Of a stretch of DNA of 64,000 nucleotides, positions 57,601 through 64,000 are shown one piece after another (the stretch's first letter is position 1; each line of letters starts with the position of its first letter). The notes beneath the pieces were generated by a model. The model made no database searches. It was given only the letters and a program-made list of their open reading frames with translations, and was not told the DNA's origin. Source of the stretch: Janthinobacterium sp. PAMC25594 (GTDB lineage Bacteria; Pseudomonadota; Gammaproteobacteria; Burkholderiales; Burkholderiaceae_D); the NCBI RefSeq assembly GCF_019443505.1, contig NZ_CP080377.1:3038001-3102000 (forward strand), read 5' to 3'. The position numbers were made by a program, and so were the translations under genes.

Positions 57601-58459
57601 GGCTCAGCATGGAAGCGAGCACATAGTCCTGCGGCACGCCCCGATCCATGCCGTACATCACGGCCAGCTGCAGCTGGGCCTTGGCGTTGCCGCTTTCGGC
57701 GGCCTTGCGCAGCCAGCGGGCGGCCTGCATGTCATCGAGGCCGCCTGCCTCGTTGCAGCACAGCATGCCCAACTGGTAGGCGGCGTCCATGTCGCCGCCC
57801 TCGGCGGCGCGGCGATACCACTGCTCGGGCGCGCGCCGTCCCGTCAGCGACGTCGCCGGCAGGGGCGCGCCGCGCTTCCAGCGCTTGGCCAGACGCTGCG
57901 CCTCGTCGACCTGGTCCGGCGACATCGCGCGGCGGCGCGCCGGCAGAGATGTCTCCAGCTCGGCCGCGCCGCGCCATTCCTTGTCTTGCAGCGCCAGCAG
58001 CCTGAGCGCATACGACACCACCCTGTCGACCGGCACGCCTTCGCCCCGTTCATACATTTGCGCCAGTTGCGCCATCGGTTCGCCGGCGCCCTGCGACGCC
58101 AGGCGGCGCAGCCAGGGCAGCGCGCGCGCTGGATCCTGCATGCTGCCCGACCAGCTCGTATACAAGGAAACCAGTTTCTCCTGCGCAAGGCGATCGCCAC
58201 CGTTGGCAGCCAGCAGATACCAGCGCCCGGCATCGGCATCGCTGCGCGCCAGGTCCGAACATCGCTGCTCGCCCATGTAGATATCGCCGAGAACCTTTTG
58301 CGCCTTGATATTGCCGCCCAGTGCCGGGCCGCGCAATTGGGCCGCGGCGTCAACGCAGCGCCCGCGCTGGAACAATGCCATCCCTTCCGGGATGCCGGCG
58401 CACGCGCCTCCGGCAGCCCATCCGGCGCCGAGCACGGCCAATTGCCACAATTTTTTCAT
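54638..58459 (-). CDS. Giant exported Sel1-repeat / ankyrin-repeat protein
   Basis: The 1273-residue product has a signal peptide (about 1-21, ending in an AG-x-CAG run). The N-terminal third has Sel1-like repeats (for example GDMDAAYQLGMLCC and GNAKAQLQLAVMYG near 225-290). The middle has ankyrin repeats, clearest at about 465-500 (PLHLAAMYGNAAMVRLLLAHGAD), 730-755 (PPLLAAVENSDAAMVKLLLGLG) and 900-925 (SALEQAILNGDTGAVRLFIARGA). The last 190 residues look like a beta-rich domain (LPGRYALGRRTEV.. to the end). No enzymatic motif is visible. Such solenoid proteins bind other proteins; partners are unknown. ATG at 58459 has only a weak ribosome site. Confidence 0.82.
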   Translation of the reverse strand: MKKLWQLAVLGAGWAAGGACAGIPEGMALFQRGRCVDAAAQLRGPALGGNIKAQKVLGDIYMGEQRCSDLARSDADAGRWYLLAANGGDRLAQEKLVSLYTSWSGSMQDPARALPWLRRLASQGAGEPMAQLAQMYERGEGVPVDRVVSYALRLLALQDKEWRGAAELETSLPARRRAMSPDQVDEAQRLAKRWKRGAPLPATSLTGRRAPEQWYRRAAEGGDMDAAYQLGMLCCNEAGGLDDMQAARWLRKAAESGNAKAQLQLAVMYGMDRGVPQDYVLASMLSQLAAAGGEPGAAASVAGWAKAMNAAQNAEADQLARAWKVGMPLPQVSVHGMERVIHYVREARDKLPPTPEVRALFDAASEGDEAAFGKLLAGVALPGAYRIGERTLLHALILPAYSLVEAESAWQKAQPRLDDPLLQQVRRRAHREAQRARHAALLPARLRMMTLLLQRGVPVGEGTGGSSVAPLHLAAMYGNAAMVRLLLAHGADVRHYGAGNETLAPLEYALQQEDAGTLPELLDADERTANMIALLDAGSGMPYLVGDQRMAELRHSQKKTAKDGAARPAERPLADHMLWSRLLGMTRGTEVLDKMLATGTTPSIDDNGKSLYAYAAEAGNAGALDWLKQRVPRHDAKGRDRWLDAAMRAMYNHQPASEDVLRQLVMPGMPWQQAGPAAEGLHMRALATLDALHLETETLLWHAVRSQRPDWVARLAAMGASVVSDGDRPPLLAAVENSDAAMVKLLLGLGADPLGGEFPVLKMALKLPPTPDNNAVLSLLLAAVAARQPPTAIEWSPLDEALRAVRDAAGVERIRLMLAAGLPASQLSNKAAMLAVRSRQRALAPLLLEHGMLRRADGERRAPDDAVVLQQALRAQRDDLLPRLLDLGLDPNWRGANQKSALEQAILNGDTGAVRLFIARGARIDDSSGYPWGGALDLAAASLNPAMLALVTRHWTLSLDKVCLPDTLNLVNIALHASDAYWDLLLKHGFAAAPQQCDPGMAPRLIAAFADEPKHMLAGWLGQRFAARLPRLAGSLRQLAPQDWSALRAAGCDDMLAILAAGGWRVPPAKVAAAPAHKDKAADLALQRRLPGRYALGRRTEVASQIVLRADGRFSYRMLYGADEQAAQGRWSVLDGELLLRGDGASPDAPFALLPPRPGDATTGPARIIVEYRGEAVPDIALAALGDAPALAQGVSGKQPWQVPLAGPLRHLVLSHPETGFATVKLPARQGLLRFALYPPHLGMRDFHAVIGIEDDKLAWDRDGQMLSYDKVK

Positions 58460-58594
58460 GATTGCCTGAGCTTTCAAATAATGTTGCAAAGATGATAGCT
58501 TTAAAAAAATACAATGCAGCAATATTGCGCAATCGTGCGCGGCTTTTCGGGCCATCCAGGCCCGCTATTTGGTGCGCATGCTTTATGCACCCCT

Positions 58595-58600
58595 TATAAT
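58595..58600 (+). promoter_or_regulatory. Candidate -10 element for valS
   Basis: A TATAAT hexamer lies 29 nt upstream of the valS ATG in the 170-nt divergent region. The best -35-like TTGGTG (58569-58574) is 20 nt away, longer than ideal, so only the -10 is offered. Confidence 0.45.
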
Positions 58601-58629
58601 GGTTCCTTTTGCCAATCACACGCCAAATC

Positions 58630-61437
58630 ATGGAATTAGCCAAGTCTTTCGAGCCCGCCGACATTGAACAATTCTGGCGCACCGAGTGGGAACAGCGCGG
58701 TTACTTTACCGCCACCCTCGATGCGGGAAAACCTTCCTTCAGCATCCAGTTGCCGCCGCCGAACGTCACCGGCACCCTGCACATGGGCCATGCGTTCAAC
58801 CAGACCATCATGGATGGCCTGACCCGCTACCACCGCATGCTGGGCCACAACACGGCCTGGATACCCGGCACCGACCACGCGGGCATCGCCACGCAAATCG
58901 TCGTGCAACGCCAGCTGGACGCGCAAAAGATTTCGCGCCATGACCTGGGCCGCGAAAAATTCGTGGAAAAAGTGTGGGAATGGAAAGAAAAATCCGGTTC
59001 CATCATCACCGGGCAGATGCGCCGCCTGGGCGCTTCGGCCGACTGGCAGCGCGAATACTTCACGATGGACGAACCGCGCTCGAAAGTCGTCACCGACGTC
59101 TTCGTGCGCCTGTTCGAGCAAGGCCTGATCTACCGCGGCAAGCGCCTGGTGAACTGGGATCCCGTGCTGGGCACGGCTGTGTCCGACCTGGAAGTGGTGT
59201 CCGAGGAAGAAGACGGCTCGATGTGGTACATCAAGTACCCGCTGGTCGATGGCAGCGGCTTCCTGACGGTGGCCACCACGCGTCCTGAAACCATGCTGGG
59301 CGACGTCGCTGTGGCCGTCGATCCGACGGACGAGCGCTACGCGGCGCTGGTGGGCAAGATGCTCAAACTCCCGCTGACGGACCGCGAAATCCCCATCATC
59401 GCCGACGAATACGTCGACAAGGAATTCGGCACCGGTTGCGTGAAGATCACCCCGGCGCATGACATGAACGATTACGCCGTCGGCCAGCGCCACAAACTGG
59501 CGCAGATCGTCATCCTGACCCTGGACGCGAAGATCACCGACGACGCGCCGGCAGCGTATCGGGGCCTGGACCGCTTCGCCGCGCGCAAGCAGATCGTCGC
59601 CGACCTCGACGCGCAAGGCTTGCTGGAACAGGTCAAGCCGCACAAGCTGATGGTGCCGCGCGGCGACCGCACGGGCGTCGTCATCGAACCGATGCTGACG
59701 GACCAGTGGTTCGTCGCCATGAGCAAACCGGCCCCGGAAGGCACCTTCTTCCCAGGCAAGTCGATCGCGGAAACGGCGCTGGACAAGGTCGCCAATGGCG
59801 AAATCAAGTTCGTGCCGGAAAACTGGAGCACCACCTACAACCAGTGGCTCAACAACATCCAGGACTGGTGCATCTCGCGCCAGCTGTGGTGGGGCCATCA
59901 GATTCCGGCGTGGTACGACGACGCCGGCAATATCTTCGTTGCCAAGACGCAAGCCGAAGCGGAAGCGAAAGCACTGGCCGCCGGCAGCACGGGTCCGTTG
60001 AAGCGCGACGACGACGTGCTCGACACGTGGTTCTCGTCGGCCCTGGTGCCGTTCTCGACCATGGGTTGGCCTGAAGAAACGCCGGACATGAAGGCTTTCC
60101 TGCCGTCGTCCGTGCTGGTGACGGGTTTCGACATCATCTTCTTCTGGGTCGCGCGCATGGTCATGATGACGGCGCACTTCACGGGCAAGGTGCCGTTTGA
60201 AACCGTCTACGTGCACGGCCTGGTGCGCGATTCGACAGGGCAGAAAATGTCCAAGTCGAAGGGCAACACGCTGGACCCGATCGACCTGATCGACGGCATC
60301 GACCTGGAAGGCTTGATCGTCAAGCGCACCACGGGCCTGATGAACCCGCGCGACGCGGAAAAGATCACCAAGGCGACGCGCAAGGAATTCCCGGACGGCA
60401 TTTCGGCCTACGGCACGGACGCCGTGCGCTTCACCATGGCCAGCTATGCCTCGCTGGGCCGCAACATCAATTTCGACCTGGGCCGCTGCGAAGGCTACCG
60501 CAACTTCTGCAACAAGATGTGGAACGCCACCCGTTTCGTCATGATGAATACGGAAGGCAAGGATTGCACGCCGAACGACGCCGACCTGTCGCAGGCGGAC
60601 AAGTGGATCATCTCCTTGCTGCAACGCGCTGAACTGGACGTGGCCAAGGGCTTTGAAGACTTCCGTTTCGACAATATCGCCGCCACCATCTACAAATTCG
60701 TCTGGGACGAATATTGCGACTGGTACCTGGAAGTGGCCAAGGTGCAAGTGCAACAAGGTACGGAAGGCCAGCAGCGCGCCACCCGCCACACCCTGCTGCG
60801 CGTGCTGGAAGTGGTGCTGCGCCTGGCCCATCCGATCATCCCGTTCGTCACGGAAGCGTTGTGGCAGACGGTGGCGCCATTGGCCGGCAAGACGCTCAAG
60901 CCAGAGGGTGATTCGATCATGATGCAACCGTATCCGATCGCCAACACCGACAAGATCGACGAGTCGGCCGAAGCGTGGATGCAGCAGCTGAAAGCTTTGA
61001 CGGACGCGACGCGCAACCTGCGCGGCGAAATGCAAATCTCGCCATCGGTGCGCGTGCCGCTGATCGTCGAAGCGGGCAATGCGACGGAAAAGGCCGCGCT
61101 GACCTCGTACGCACCGTACATCCAGTCGCTGGGCAAACTGGCCGAGGTGCAGATCGTCGATGCGCTGCCGGACTCGCCTGCCGCCGTCGCCATCGTCGGC
61201 ACCACCAAGCTGATGCTGAAAGTGGAAATCGACGTGGCCGCCGAACGCGAGCGCCTGGGCAAGGAAATCGCCCGTATCGAAGCGGAAATTGCCAAAGTTA
61301 ATAGCAAATTAGGCAATGAAAGCTTCGTCGCGCGCGCCCCGGCCGCCATCGTTGCGCAAGAAAACGAGCGTTTGCTCAGTTTTTCGGCCACAATTGAAAA
61401 AATGCGCGAACAGTTTGCTAAACTAGCCAGCGCATAA
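58630..61437 (+). CDS. valS: Valyl-tRNA synthetase
   Basis: The 935-residue class I aminoacyl-tRNA synthetase begins [20 protein letters not shown]. The HIGH-type motif is HMGHAF near residue 54 and the KMSKS motif is [12 protein letters not shown] near residue 540. The CP1 editing domain is present ([15 protein letters not shown]), and a C-terminal coiled-coil arm is seen ([20 protein letters not shown]). ATG at 58630 gives the normal start; the frame extends seven codons upstream. It is divergent from the Sel1/ankyrin gene. Confidence 0.97.
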   Translation: MELAKSFEPADIEQFWRTEWEQRGYFTATLDAGKPSFSIQLPPPNVTGTLHMGHAFNQTIMDGLTRYHRMLGHNTAWIPGTDHAGIATQIVVQRQLDAQKISRHDLGREKFVEKVWEWKEKSGSIITGQMRRLGASADWQREYFTMDEPRSKVVTDVFVRLFEQGLIYRGKRLVNWDPVLGTAVSDLEVVSEEEDGSMWYIKYPLVDGSGFLTVATTRPETMLGDVAVAVDPTDERYAALVGKMLKLPLTDREIPIIADEYVDKEFGTGCVKITPAHDMNDYAVGQRHKLAQIVILTLDAKITDDAPAAYRGLDRFAARKQIVADLDAQGLLEQVKPHKLMVPRGDRTGVVIEPMLTDQWFVAMSKPAPEGTFFPGKSIAETALDKVANGEIKFVPENWSTTYNQWLNNIQDWCISRQLWWGHQIPAWYDDAGNIFVAKTQAEAEAKALAAGSTGPLKRDDDVLDTWFSSALVPFSTMGWPEETPDMKAFLPSSVLVTGFDIIFFWVARMVMMTAHFTGKVPFETVYVHGLVRDSTGQKMSKSKGNTLDPIDLIDGIDLEGLIVKRTTGLMNPRDAEKITKATRKEFPDGISAYGTDAVRFTMASYASLGRNINFDLGRCEGYRNFCNKMWNATRFVMMNTEGKDCTPNDADLSQADKWIISLLQRAELDVAKGFEDFRFDNIAATIYKFVWDEYCDWYLEVAKVQVQQGTEGQQRATRHTLLRVLEVVLRLAHPIIPFVTEALWQTVAPLAGKTLKPEGDSIMMQPYPIANTDKIDESAEAWMQQLKALTDATRNLRGEMQISPSVRVPLIVEAGNATEKAALTSYAPYIQSLGKLAEVQIVDALPDSPAAVAIVGTTKLMLKVEIDVAAERERLGKEIARIEAEIAKVNSKLGNESFVARAPAAIVAQENERLLSFSATIEKMREQFAKLASA

Positions 61438-61550
61438 GGCAAGTTTGGAAGGATTGCGCGGCCGTCCCAGTGACGCCGCGCAGCACTCCTGGTCTTGCCT
61501 TGGTATATAACTGTTCGTGACCCGATCAAAAAAACCATTGGAGACTGGCA

Positions 61551-62018
61551 ATGCATACAATATTCAAAGCAAGCATCACAGCAAGCATCATGATGGCCGC
61601 CCTGGCCATCGCCTGCAGCGCCATCGCGCGCGACGGCAACTACACCCCCGTCGGTACGTGGAAAACCATCGACGACGCCAGTGGCAAGCCGAAATCGCTC
61701 ATCGTCATCACGGAAAACAACGGCGTCTTGCAAGGCAAGATCGACAAGCTGTTCCGCGGTCCTGACGAAGATCAAAATCCCAAGTGCGACAAGTGCACGG
61801 GCGCCAACAAGGACCAGCCCATCGTCGGCATGGTGATCCTGTCCGGCCTGAAATATGACGGCAAGGAATGGACGGGCGGCGAAATCACGGACCCGGCCAA
61901 TGGCAAGACCTACAAGAGCAAGGCCGAACTGATTGAAGGCGGCACCAAGCTGCAAGTGCGCGGCTATGTCGGCGTGCCGATGTTTGGCCGCTCGCAGACG
62001 TGGGTGCGCGCAGAGTAA
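61551..62018 (+). CDS. DUF2147 family exported protein
   Basis: The 155-residue product has a signal peptide (about 1-26, ending AIARDG). The mature part has PVGTWKTIDDASGKPKSLI, a C-x2-C pair (KCDKCTG), GLKYDGKEWTGGEITDPANGKTY and GYVGVPMFGRSQTW. These are the core of DUF2147, a lipocalin-like exported family of unknown function. ATG at 61551 has GGAG eight bases upstream. A terminator follows. Confidence 0.9.
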   Translation: MHTIFKASITASIMMAALAIACSAIARDGNYTPVGTWKTIDDASGKPKSLIVITENNGVLQGKIDKLFRGPDEDQNPKCDKCTGANKDQPIVGMVILSGLKYDGKEWTGGEITDPANGKTYKSKAELIEGGTKLQVRGYVGVPMFGRSQTWVRAE

Positions 62019-62041
62019 GCAAGGCACGCCCTGCCCGACCT

Positions 62042-62065
62042 AAGCCGGCCCGCGCCGGCTTTTTT
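62042..62065 (+). terminator. Rho-independent terminator after the DUF2147 gene
   Basis: An AGCCGGC/GCCGGCT stem with a five-base loop is followed by a T-run, 24 nt after the stop at 62018. Confidence 0.88.
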
Positions 62066-62187
62066 GTGTCTGTTTTCCGCACACGGCCGTTGTTTTTCAG
62101 GCCGAATCATTCCTTTTTGAACAGTTTTCCAATTGCCGACAAGCTAAGCGCGCCAGCGCACATACCTCCAGTTTCCTAAATGAAATA

Positions 62188-62282
62188 GTGCATGCCTGTG
62201 ACGCCATCGCCCTGTAGCGAAGGGCGACATGGCTCTGCCGGATGACCTCATCCGCGGATGCCCGGCAGTGACTGCCATGCAC
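62188..62282 (+). promoter_or_regulatory. Structured leader: possible three-way-junction RNA before the ice-binding gene
   Basis: Three helices can be drawn by hand. P1 pairs GTGCATG (62188-62194) with CATGCAC (62276-62282). P2 pairs GCCAT-CGCCCT (62203-62213) with AGGGCG-ATGGC (62221-62233, two bases bulged) with a seven-base loop. P3 pairs CTGCCGG (62235-62241) with CCGGCAG (62262-62268). Inside P3, GGATG/CATCC (62240-62253) can form a competing hairpin. The ribosome site (AAAGGAAA) begins right after P1. No known riboswitch class was recognised. Confidence 0.55.
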
Positions 62283-62293
62283 AAAGGAAACAC

Positions 62294-64000
62294 ATGAACC
62301 TCTTCAAACGATATCTGAACCCCTTGCTCGTCTCGGCAGGGCTGCTGGCCATGGCCGCCCTCGCCGGTTGCGGCGGCGGCGACCAGGGACGCGATCCCAT
62401 CCTCGGCTTGCCGGCTGCCACCTTGTCCAGCCTGGCCGTCACGCCAGCCACGGCGACGGTCGCCATCGGCGCCGGTCAGCAATTCACGGCCATCGCCACA
62501 TATAGCGACGGCTCTTCGCAAGACGTCAGCGCCAAGGCGACCTGGACGTCGGCCACGCCGGCCAGCGCGACCGTCAATGCGGGCACGGGCTTGAGCAGCG
62601 GCATCGTTGCCGGCAACAGCAGCATCAGCGCCGCGTTCGGCGGCAAGAGCGCAGCGGCCCAGTTGACCGTCTCGCCCGCCACCTTGCGAGCCATCGCCAT
62701 CACGCCGCTCACGCCAGCCATCGCCATCGGCGCCACGCAGCAATTTGCGGTGACGGGCAGCTTCAGCGACGGCACCACGCGCGACGTCACGGCCGTGTCG
62801 ACATTTGCCTCGGCGACGCCAGCCACGGCCAGCATCGCCGCTGGCGGCCTGGCACTGGGCAAGGTTGCCGGCACGACGCAGATCACCGCCACCACGGGCA
62901 CGCTCACGGCCAGTACGGTCTTGACCGTCAAACCGGCCACCTTGCTGTCGATCGCCGTCACGCCGCAAAACCCCATCGTGTCAGTGGCCGCGACGCGCCA
63001 GCTGGCCGTCATTGCCACCTACTCGGACAACAGCACCGCTGACGTCACGGCCGGCAGCAGCTTCCTTGCCGTCACGCCCGCTTTCGCCAGCGTCGCCAGC
63101 AATGGCCTCGTCACCGGCGTCGCCTTTGGTTCCAGCGTCATGAATGCCAGCTTCAACGGCAAGACGGCCAGCACTACCGTCACCGTGCCTGCCGCCACCA
63201 TCGTCAGCATCGCCGTCACGCCAGCCACCGCCAGCATCGCTGTCGGTACCCAGCAGCAATTCGTTGCCACGGCAACCTATTCCGATAGCTCGAACGCCAT
63301 CATCACCAACGGCGCCAGCTGGACTTCGGGCACCATCGCCACCGCCACGGTATTGAACACGGGCATCGCCACTGGCATCACGGCCGGCACCAGCAATATC
63401 ACGGCCACGGCCGGCGGCAAGTCGGGCAGCGCGCTGCTGACTGTCACTGCGGTAGTCATCCCGCCCGTCCTCAACCCGATCATCCTGGGCCGCGCGGCAC
63501 CGTTCGGCGTACTGGCAGGCACCTCGATCACCAACAATTCGGGCGGCACCACCCTGATCACGGGCGACGTCGGTGCGCCATCGCAAACGGTCGATCCGAC
63601 CCAGGCGGCCGGTTTCAATAACTACAAATCGGGCGCCATCCTGGCCGGCGCGATGACGGATTTGCAAGCGGCGATCACGGACGGCAATAGCCGGACCTGC
63701 GACGTCAGCTTTGCCGGCGGCATCGACCTGGGCGGCCAGACCTTCGGTCCCGGCGTGTATTGCTATGCGGGCGCCATCAGCATCACGGGCACCCTGACCC
63801 TGAACGGTCCCGGCGTGTACATCTTCCGCACGGCATTGACGCTCGATTCGACCGTCAACTCCATCGTTGCCCTGAACAATGGCGCCACGGCCGACAACGT
63901 CAGCTGGCTGCCCGTCGGCCCGACCACCCTGGCCGCCAACAGCGTCTTCAAGGGCAATATCCTGGGCCAGTCGGCCGCCATCACGGTGGGCGACAACACG
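62294..64000 (+). CDS. Lipoprotein with four Ig-like (Big_2) repeats and a DUF3494 ice-binding domain (3' end outside window)
   Basis: ATG at 62294 has AAAGGAAA upstream and opens a frame with no stop through base 64000 (569 codons). A lipobox LAGC places the lipid-modified Cys at residue 26. Four repeats of about 86 residues follow, starting near 46, 133, 218 and 305. Each has a SIAVTP-like start, a QQF core and a YSDGS-type turn, as in bacterial Big_2 Ig-like domains. From about 397 the sequence has the DUF3494 ice-binding pattern: APFGVLAGTSITN, ITGDVGAPSQ, PGVYCYAGAISITGTLTLNG, VALNNGATADNVSW and SVFKGNILGQSAAITV. It probably holds an ice-binding or ice-adhesion domain at the cell surface, as in cold-adapted bacteria. 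The protein is incomplete here. Confidence 0.88.
   Translation, partial: MNLFKRYLNPLLVSAGLLAMAALAGCGGGDQGRDPILGLPAATLSSLAVTPATATVAIGAGQQFTAIATYSDGSSQDVSAKATWTSATPASATVNAGTGLSSGIVAGNSSISAAFGGKSAAAQLTVSPATLRAIAITPLTPAIAIGATQQFAVTGSFSDGTTRDVTAVSTFASATPATASIAAGGLALGKVAGTTQITATTGTLTASTVLTVKPATLLSIAVTPQNPIVSVAATRQLAVIATYSDNSTADVTAGSSFLAVTPAFASVASNGLVTGVAFGSSVMNASFNGKTASTTVTVPAATIVSIAVTPATASIAVGTQQQFVATATYSDSSNAIITNGASWTSGTIATATVLNTGIATGITAGTSNITATAGGKSGSALLTVTAVVIPPVLNPIILGRAAPFGVLAGTSITNNSGGTTLITGDVGAPSQTVDPTQAAGFNNYKSGAILAGAMTDLQAAITDGNSRTCDVSFAGGIDLGGQTFGPGVYCYAGAISITGTLTLNGPGVYIFRTALTLDSTVNSIVALNNGATADNVSWLPVGPTTLAANSVFKGNILGQSAAITVGDNT

Noticed and set aside
58636..61035. Long minus-strand open frame of 799 codons
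   Set aside because: It is the antisense of valS; its His/Gln/Asp-rich product is typical of shadow frames in GC-rich DNA and has no family match.
62188..62282. c-di-GMP-I (GEMM) riboswitch
   Set aside because: The helix layout is loosely similar but the conserved CAAAC and GCAAAGC core sequences are missing.

Overview
The window is high-GC, densely packed chromosomal DNA from a betaproteobacterium. Gene content and order (yggS-proC divergent from pilT-pilU; a Rieske oxygenase gene divergent from xseB-ispA-dxs; polA / DUF2782 / thrB / BPSS1780-type gene / uvrD; a thiC-S-G-D-E operon behind a TPP riboswitch) suggest Oxalobacteraceae of the Janthinobacterium/Massilia/Duganella group. That assignment is inference from synteny and family knowledge. 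No rRNA, tRNA or CRISPR array was seen.

Layout. 0-2 kb: tail of a DUF3455 protein, a 120-nt imperfect palindrome, and an ECF sigma / anti-sigma pair. 2-8.3 kb: proC and yggS facing pilT, pilU, a glutathione peroxidase and a LapD-like GGDEF-EAL protein, so twitching motility sits next to c-di-GMP turnover. 8.3-12.8 kb: glycolate oxidase glcDEF and a PduO-type cobalamin adenosyltransferase. 12.9-15.2 kb: two small exported Cys-rich peptides flanking a membrane-anchored glutaredoxin-like protein, beside a di-heme cytochrome c peroxidase. 15.3-20.6 kb: a FUSC membrane protein, then xseB-ispA-dxs (isoprenoid precursors). 21-28 kb: Rieske oxygenase, DMT transporter, rhodanese, ABC-F ATPase, a broken ZIP metal transporter gene and a Tat-exported dienelactone hydrolase. 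28-38.3 kb: polA, thrB, uvrD, a coiled-coil exported protein and class III alcohol dehydrogenase (formaldehyde detoxification).

38.4-42 kb is the clearest foreign segment: a group II intron of about 2.5 kb, with a reverse transcriptase/maturase/HNH protein, followed by about 550 nt of AT-rich DNA, lying between an ANTAR response regulator and the 3' end of the thiamin operon. 42-46.6 kb: the thiamin operon. 46.7-53.2 kb: a signalling block (Crp-family regulator, hybrid histidine kinase and REC-PAS regulator in one apparent operon, divergent from a PAS-GGDEF-EAL protein). 53.2-58.5 kb: a porin and a 1273-residue exported Sel1/ankyrin protein. 58.6-62 kb: valS and a DUF2147 protein.

The window ends inside a large lipoprotein gene (62294 onward) that encodes four Ig-like Big_2-type repeats and the start of a DUF3494 ice-binding domain. 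Its leader can be folded into a three-way junction that I cannot assign to a known RNA class. The best candidates for something undescribed are this leader/ice-binding gene unit, the Cys-rich peptide and glutaredoxin cluster at 12.9-13.8 kb, and the Sel1/ankyrin giant. Two copies of a paired inverted repeat (27.9 and 33.4 kb) and the palindrome at 253-372 look like dispersed intergenic repeats.
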